This document shows, one piece after another, positions 60,501 to 64,000 of a stretch of 64,000 nucleotides of DNA. The notes below the pieces were generated by a model that saw only the letters and a program-made list of their open reading frames with translations, did not search any database and was not told where the DNA came from. The position numbers were made by a program, and so were the translations under genes. Position 1 is the first letter of the stretch. Each line of letters starts with the position of its first letter. Source of the DNA: Pseudogemmobacter bohemicus (GTDB lineage: Bacteria > Pseudomonadota > Alphaproteobacteria > Rhodobacterales > Rhodobacteraceae); assembly GCF_003290025.1 (NCBI RefSeq), contig NZ_QNHG01000004.1, positions 480,058-544,057 on the forward strand. The letters are read 5' to 3'.

Positions 60501-61688
60501 TCAGTTGGCGCAGGCGGCGGGGACAGTCGCATAATCCCAGGCCGGGCTGGGCGCGGGATTGGCGAAATAGGCGTCCAGCCAGTCCTCGGGCATTGGATCG
60601 GTCGGAGGCACCGGGAAGACCGAGACCGCGTCGGGCGTCATGCAATCCTGCGCCCAGGCCGCAAGATCCGCCTCATGCACCGGCGGCAGGGGGATCATCA
60701 GCGTGTTGAGAACCGGCTTTTGGCCCTCCATGATCCGTGCGGCGGTGCGGTAAAGCGTCTGCGCCGTCCAGCCCGGCAGCACGGCGTGACCCTCGAAACG
60801 GTAGCCTTCGGGGTTCGCTTTCCAGTAACCAAGCGCATCGCCGGTGATCGAGCCGGTGATCAGCGGCACCGGACGGCCGGCTTCCGTAAAGGCCTCAGCG
60901 ATCACGCGGCTTTCCGACCCCGCCGACCAGACGGCATCAATCGGCGCCGGATTGGTGGCAAGCGTCTGCAGCACAACGGTTTTCGTGACATTCGCCGTCC
61001 AGTCGCCATTGACGACACGGGCGATTTTCAGGTTCGGATACTGCGCCATAGCCGCATCGGCCCCGGCGCGTTCCTGTGCCACAATCGGGTGGCCTGCAAT
61101 GCCCTCGACGATCAGCACATTGCCACCCCCGGGCAGCGCCTTGCCGATGGCATCCATCATCTCATAGCCCCAGCGGGAATAATTGCTGTCGACATTCACC
61201 GCCGAAGGCGCGGTGACCGAGCCTGCCGCCGTGATGAAGGGAATCCCCGCATCGGCCGCCGCCTGGATCGCCTCATCCAGCCCGGTGGCCGAGCCCGGGA
61301 TCGAGGTGATCACGCCACAGCCCTTGTCGATAAAGGCGCGGATCTGGCTGATCTGCTGGCCGACATCGCCATTGGAATCCGAGACCTCGAAATCCGTGAC
61401 CACGCCCTCGGCGATCAGCCCGTCGACCAGGCGTTTCAGCTCATTGGTGACCGAGACGCGCCAGGGATTGCCCTGATAGCTTTCCGAATGGCACCATTTG
61501 TAAGGCTTTGCTTTCGGGGTGAAATCGGCAAGCGGCCCGGTCGCGATGGTCTGGGGCGCACCCTGATATTGCGATTTCAGCCCCTCGGGCAGGGCCGCGA
61601 TCACCTCTTCCACCGATTGCGCGAAAGCCGGCAGCGCAAAGGCCACCACCACTGTCGCGGCGCAAAATCCGTGCAGTCTCATCTTCAT
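60501..61688 (-). CDS. Periplasmic ribose-type substrate-binding protein
   Basis: A 395-residue exported protein with a clear signal peptide (MKMRLHGFCAATVVVAFALPAFA, residues 1-23) and the Peripla_BP_4 fold. DFEVSDSNGDVGQQISQIRAFIDKGCGVITSIPGSATGLDEAIQAAADAGIPFITAAG is the typical hinge region, and ITGDALGYWKANPEG follows in the second lobe. AGGAGG lies six to seven bases before the ATG. It should deliver the ligand to the two permeases encoded downstream. The family includes sugar and sugar-acid binders. Confidence 0.9.
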   Translation of the reverse strand: MKMRLHGFCAATVVVAFALPAFAQSVEEVIAALPEGLKSQYQGAPQTIATGPLADFTPKAKPYKWCHSESYQGNPWRVSVTNELKRLVDGLIAEGVVTDFEVSDSNGDVGQQISQIRAFIDKGCGVITSIPGSATGLDEAIQAAADAGIPFITAAGSVTAPSAVNVDSNYSRWGYEMMDAIGKALPGGGNVLIVEGIAGHPIVAQERAGADAAMAQYPNLKIARVVNGDWTANVTKTVVLQTLATNPAPIDAVWSAGSESRVIAEAFTEAGRPVPLITGSITGDALGYWKANPEGYRFEGHAVLPGWTAQTLYRTAARIMEGQKPVLNTLMIPLPPVHEADLAAWAQDCMTPDAVSVFPVPPTDPMPEDWLDAYFANPAPSPAWDYATVPAACAN

Positions 61689-61740
61689 CGGGTTCCTCCT
61701 CCCCATAGTGACGCCGGCTTGTCCCGGCCTGTCCTTCTTC

Positions 61741-62865
61741 TCAGAAACTCTCCCGGAACAGCCGGTTGATATCGGCGATCACCGGACCGGCGGCTTCGCG
61801 GGCGGCCAGCCCTTCGGTGATGCGGGTCGAGGCCGCATGCTGGAAATCCATATAGCCGTCATGGCGCGGGCGAACCCAGGCACGCTCCAGAGTCGCCCTT
61901 GTGGCGCGGTAGAAATCCGAGGTCGCCGCGTTGACGCTGGCATCTTCCCAGGCCGCCGCATGGCCGGGCTGACCGCCCGAACCCGCAAAGACCCCCTTTT
62001 GCACCGCGCCCGAGGCGATCCAGTAAGCGAAATCCACCGCCGCCTCACGGGCCCCGGAAAAGGCTGAAACCGCGATCCCTGTACCGCCAAGCGCCGAGCC
62101 GACCGGGCCATTCGCACCCGCCACCGGCATATCGGCAAAGCGGATCAGCCGGGGGCGGAAGCCGGGAATGGCGTAATTCACATAGCCATAGATCAAGGGC
62201 GCCACCGCGATACGGCTGTCGGGCTTTGCCATCTCCTCAAAGACCGCAATCGGGTCCTGGCCGGCACAGGCCGGGTCGATCAGATCGGCGATCTCGCGCA
62301 GCATCTCCCAGACTTCGGCGCCGGTCGCGGGGGCGATGATCGCATCGCCGGTCACCGCGCAGGGCGCGCCGATATTGCCGGCCAGGGTGTAAAGCGACAT
62401 CAGCGAATGCGGCGGACGCAGCGGCAGCGCAACGCGGCCCTCTTTCGCCAGCGCCACCACCTCGGCCCAGCTTGCCGGCGCTGCGTCGATCAGATCGGGG
62501 CGCCAGGCCAGCACCTGGGTCGCGGCATCAATCGGGAAGGCCCATTGCCGCCCCTGCCAGGTATAGCTGGGGAAACTCGCGCCCACGGATCCCGCCGCCA
62601 GGGCCGCGAGCTCAGCCGCGCGACCCGGCAGATCGAGAGGGGCGAGGCAATTCTCGCGGGTGATCTGGCCGACATGCGGATGGTCGATCACGATCAGATC
62701 ATAGGCGCGGGCGAGGTCTTCGACCGGATAGCTTTCGAAATCCTGGAGCGAGCGCTTTTCCCAGGTAATCTCGACACCCTTTTCTGCGGCCCAGACGGTC
62801 GAACAGGCGACCATCGGATCATAGCCGCGCGGATGGCTCCAGGTCATACCTTTCAGCTTGATCAC
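61741..62865 (-). CDS. Solute-binding-protein-like protein without signal peptide
   Basis: A 374-residue protein resembling family 1 extracellular solute-binding proteins: KGMTWSHPRGYDPMVACSTVWAAEKGVEITWEKRSLQDFE at the start, FPIDAATQVLAWRPDLID, and GGTGIAVSAFSGAREAAVDFAYWIASG in the second lobe. It begins directly with the mature fold (start GTG at 62865, overlapping the upstream stop by four bases), with no signal peptide, so it appears cytoplasmic. It lies between a CoA-transferase and a second, normally exported binding protein. Its role is unclear; a cytoplasmic ligand binder or sensor is possible. Confidence 0.75.
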   Translation of the reverse strand: MIKLKGMTWSHPRGYDPMVACSTVWAAEKGVEITWEKRSLQDFESYPVEDLARAYDLIVIDHPHVGQITRENCLAPLDLPGRAAELAALAAGSVGASFPSYTWQGRQWAFPIDAATQVLAWRPDLIDAAPASWAEVVALAKEGRVALPLRPPHSLMSLYTLAGNIGAPCAVTGDAIIAPATGAEVWEMLREIADLIDPACAGQDPIAVFEEMAKPDSRIAVAPLIYGYVNYAIPGFRPRLIRFADMPVAGANGPVGSALGGTGIAVSAFSGAREAAVDFAYWIASGAVQKGVFAGSGGQPGHAAAWEDASVNAATSDFYRATRATLERAWVRPRHDGYMDFQHAASTRITEGLAAREAAGPVIADINRLFRESF

Positions 62866-64000
62866 AGGTCGAACTCCTTGCGGATTGCGGCGGAATGGGC
62901 GCCGATCAGCGGTGCGGCGCCGGTTTTCGCAGGGCGATACCCGTTCAACCGCATCGGCAGGCGGGTGGTCTCGATGGAAACCCCATCCTCGCGGGTGACG
63001 GTTTGCAGCATATCAAGGACGCGCATCCCCTCGGATTGCAGTAATTCCGGCCAGTCGAGCACTTTGGCGCACCAGATATCGGCGGGTTCCAGCACGGAAA
63101 GCCAGTGATCCACCGTAGCCGTCGCGACCTGGTCGGCAATCAGCCGCTTGATGGTGTCGCGCTGCGAGAAGGCCAGTTTCGGATCGTCGAGGTAAGGCGC
63201 CAGCGTTCCGATCCCCATCAGATCGGCCAGCCGGGCAATCGGCGTCATCGCAATCGCCAGCCAGCCATCTTTCGCCTGATAGACCCCGTATGGCGCCGAG
63301 AGATAGGCATGGGCCGAGCGGAATTCCGAGCGTTTCGGCACCCGGCGCCCGTCATTCAGATGGGTGGTCAGCACCTCGAACTGGAAGTCGATCAGCGCCT
63401 CCATCAGCGAGGTCTGCACATGCATGCCCTTGCCGGTGATCCCTTTCCGGACCAGCCCCGCCAGAACCCCCTGGCAGCAGGCGGCACCTGCCAGCATATC
63501 CGCGACCGCAAGGCCGAAAGGCACCGGTCCCTGACCCTCATCGCCATTCAGCCACATCAGACCCGAACGCGCCTGGGCCAGGAGATCCTGGCCCGGGCGC
63601 ATCACCCAGGGGCCCTCATCGCCATAGCCCGAGATCGAGGCATAGACGAGGCCCGGATTGATCGCCCGGGCGGCCTCGTAATCAAGGCCCAGCCGTTCGA
63701 TCACCCCGGGGCGGAAATTCTGGATCAGCACATCGGCACGCGCGATCAGCTTTTTCAGCGCCGCCAGATCGCCCGCGTCCTTCATATTGATCGCAAGGCT
63801 TTCCTTACCGCGATTGATCGCGTGGAAAATCGTGGAATCGCCGCCGATTTCGGTATCCGAGAGGTAGAGCCGGCGCGAGAGATCGCCGCCATCGGGGCGC
63901 TCGATCTTGATCACCCGCGCACCCAGATCCGCCAGCCGCAACGAGCAATAGGGCCCCGAAAGGAACTGGCTCATATCAAGGACGACAAGCCCTTCAAGCG
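62862..64000 (-). CDS. CaiB/BaiF-family CoA-transferase (N-terminus cut by window edge)
   Basis: At least 379 residues of a class III CoA-transferase, which moves CoA between carboxylic acids. The start lies beyond the window: the edge reads LEGLVVLDMSQFLSGPYCSLRLADLGARVIKIE, the normal N-terminal block. The catalytic Asp is probably that in GLAVADMLAGAACC (about residue 180), and YDEGPW-like and QNFRPGVIERLGLDYEA motifs are present. The stop overlaps the start of the downstream binding-protein-like gene. It suggests the imported compound is activated as a CoA ester; donor and acceptor are unknown. Confidence 0.9.
   Translation of the reverse strand, partial: LEGLVVLDMSQFLSGPYCSLRLADLGARVIKIERPDGGDLSRRLYLSDTEIGGDSTIFHAINRGKESLAINMKDAGDLAALKKLIARADVLIQNFRPGVIERLGLDYEAARAINPGLVYASISGYGDEGPWVMRPGQDLLAQARSGLMWLNGDEGQGPVPFGLAVADMLAGAACCQGVLAGLVRKGITGKGMHVQTSLMEALIDFQFEVLTTHLNDGRRVPKRSEFRSAHAYLSAPYGVYQAKDGWLAIAMTPIARLADLMGIGTLAPYLDDPKLAFSQRDTIKRLIADQVATATVDHWLSVLEPADIWCAKVLDWPELLQSEGMRVLDMLQTVTREDGVSIETTRLPMRLNGYRPAKTGAAPLIGAHSAAIRKEFDL

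Overview
The window looks like chromosome from an alphaproteobacterium of the Rhodobacteraceae/Paracoccaceae type; the genus cannot be fixed from the sequence. Reasons: high G+C with GC-rich third codon positions, an exact Irr-type iron operator (TTTAGAA-N3-TTCTAAA) before bacterioferritin, a bacterioferritin/Bfd/imelysin iron cluster, tRNA-Trp near secE, and a dispersed ATATTT...GACAGATGAA repeat that I associate with this group. Most genes are ordinary chromosomal ones. Mobile-element debris lies at 1.2-4.1 kb, 43.5-43.9 kb and 51.3-51.5 kb.

Layout. 0-4.1 kb: secE (cut by the left edge), a small exported protein, integrase and IS3 fragments, tRNA-Trp, a frameshifted tyrosine integrase, a lysozyme stub and an IS5-type remnant, together a decayed integration hotspot between tRNA-Trp and secE. 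4.4-12.4 kb: Hsp20, an exported trypsin-like protease divergent from a LysR regulator, an FAD monooxygenase with a YbaN-type membrane protein, and the MacA/MacB exporter. 12.6-14.8 kb: an iron operon (imelysin, bfd, bfr) with an Irr box. 15.3-30.2 kb: a LysR pseudogene, tRNA-Arg(CCT), an M3 peptidase, an amino-acid ABC permease and binding protein, 5-formyl-THF cyclo-ligase, MoeB, dUTPase, a DUF2236 protein, YchF, a PAP2 protein, TrpA, an antiporter-like membrane protein and a DMT exporter.

30.4-38.0 kb is a long plus-strand run: adenine deaminase, ArsC-like protein, SGNH hydrolase and a CbiX-like protein, then an FMN 2-hydroxyacid dehydrogenase, a class III aminotransferase and a glutamine-synthetase-like ligase. 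The last two suggest amine or amino-acid catabolism through gamma-glutamylation (inference). A 10-bp palindrome between the -35 and -10 elements of the aminotransferase promoter recurs upstream of an aldehyde dehydrogenase at 53.5 kb, hinting at shared control. 38.9-44.4 kb: a divergent DgoK-like protein convergent with a GH13 glucosidase, an MFS transporter and a second IS5 remnant. 44.7-51.1 kb: asd; a PspA/YiaAB pair divergent from a TetR regulator across three copies of one palindrome; a DUF4139 protein; and the two halves of MnmC as separate divergent genes. 52.0-55.9 kb: aldehyde dehydrogenase, 1-Cys peroxiredoxin, a CHAP lipoprotein and a BamE-like protein.

55.9-64.0 kb is one tightly overlapping minus-strand operon: CaiB-type CoA-transferase (cut by the right edge), a binding-protein-like protein without signal peptide, a ribose-type periplasmic binding protein, two half-size ATPases that are normally one fused protein, two RbsC-type permeases and a second FMN 2-hydroxyacid dehydrogenase. 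It looks like uptake and catabolism of a hydroxy-acid or sugar-acid substrate and is the best candidate here for an uncharacterised system.
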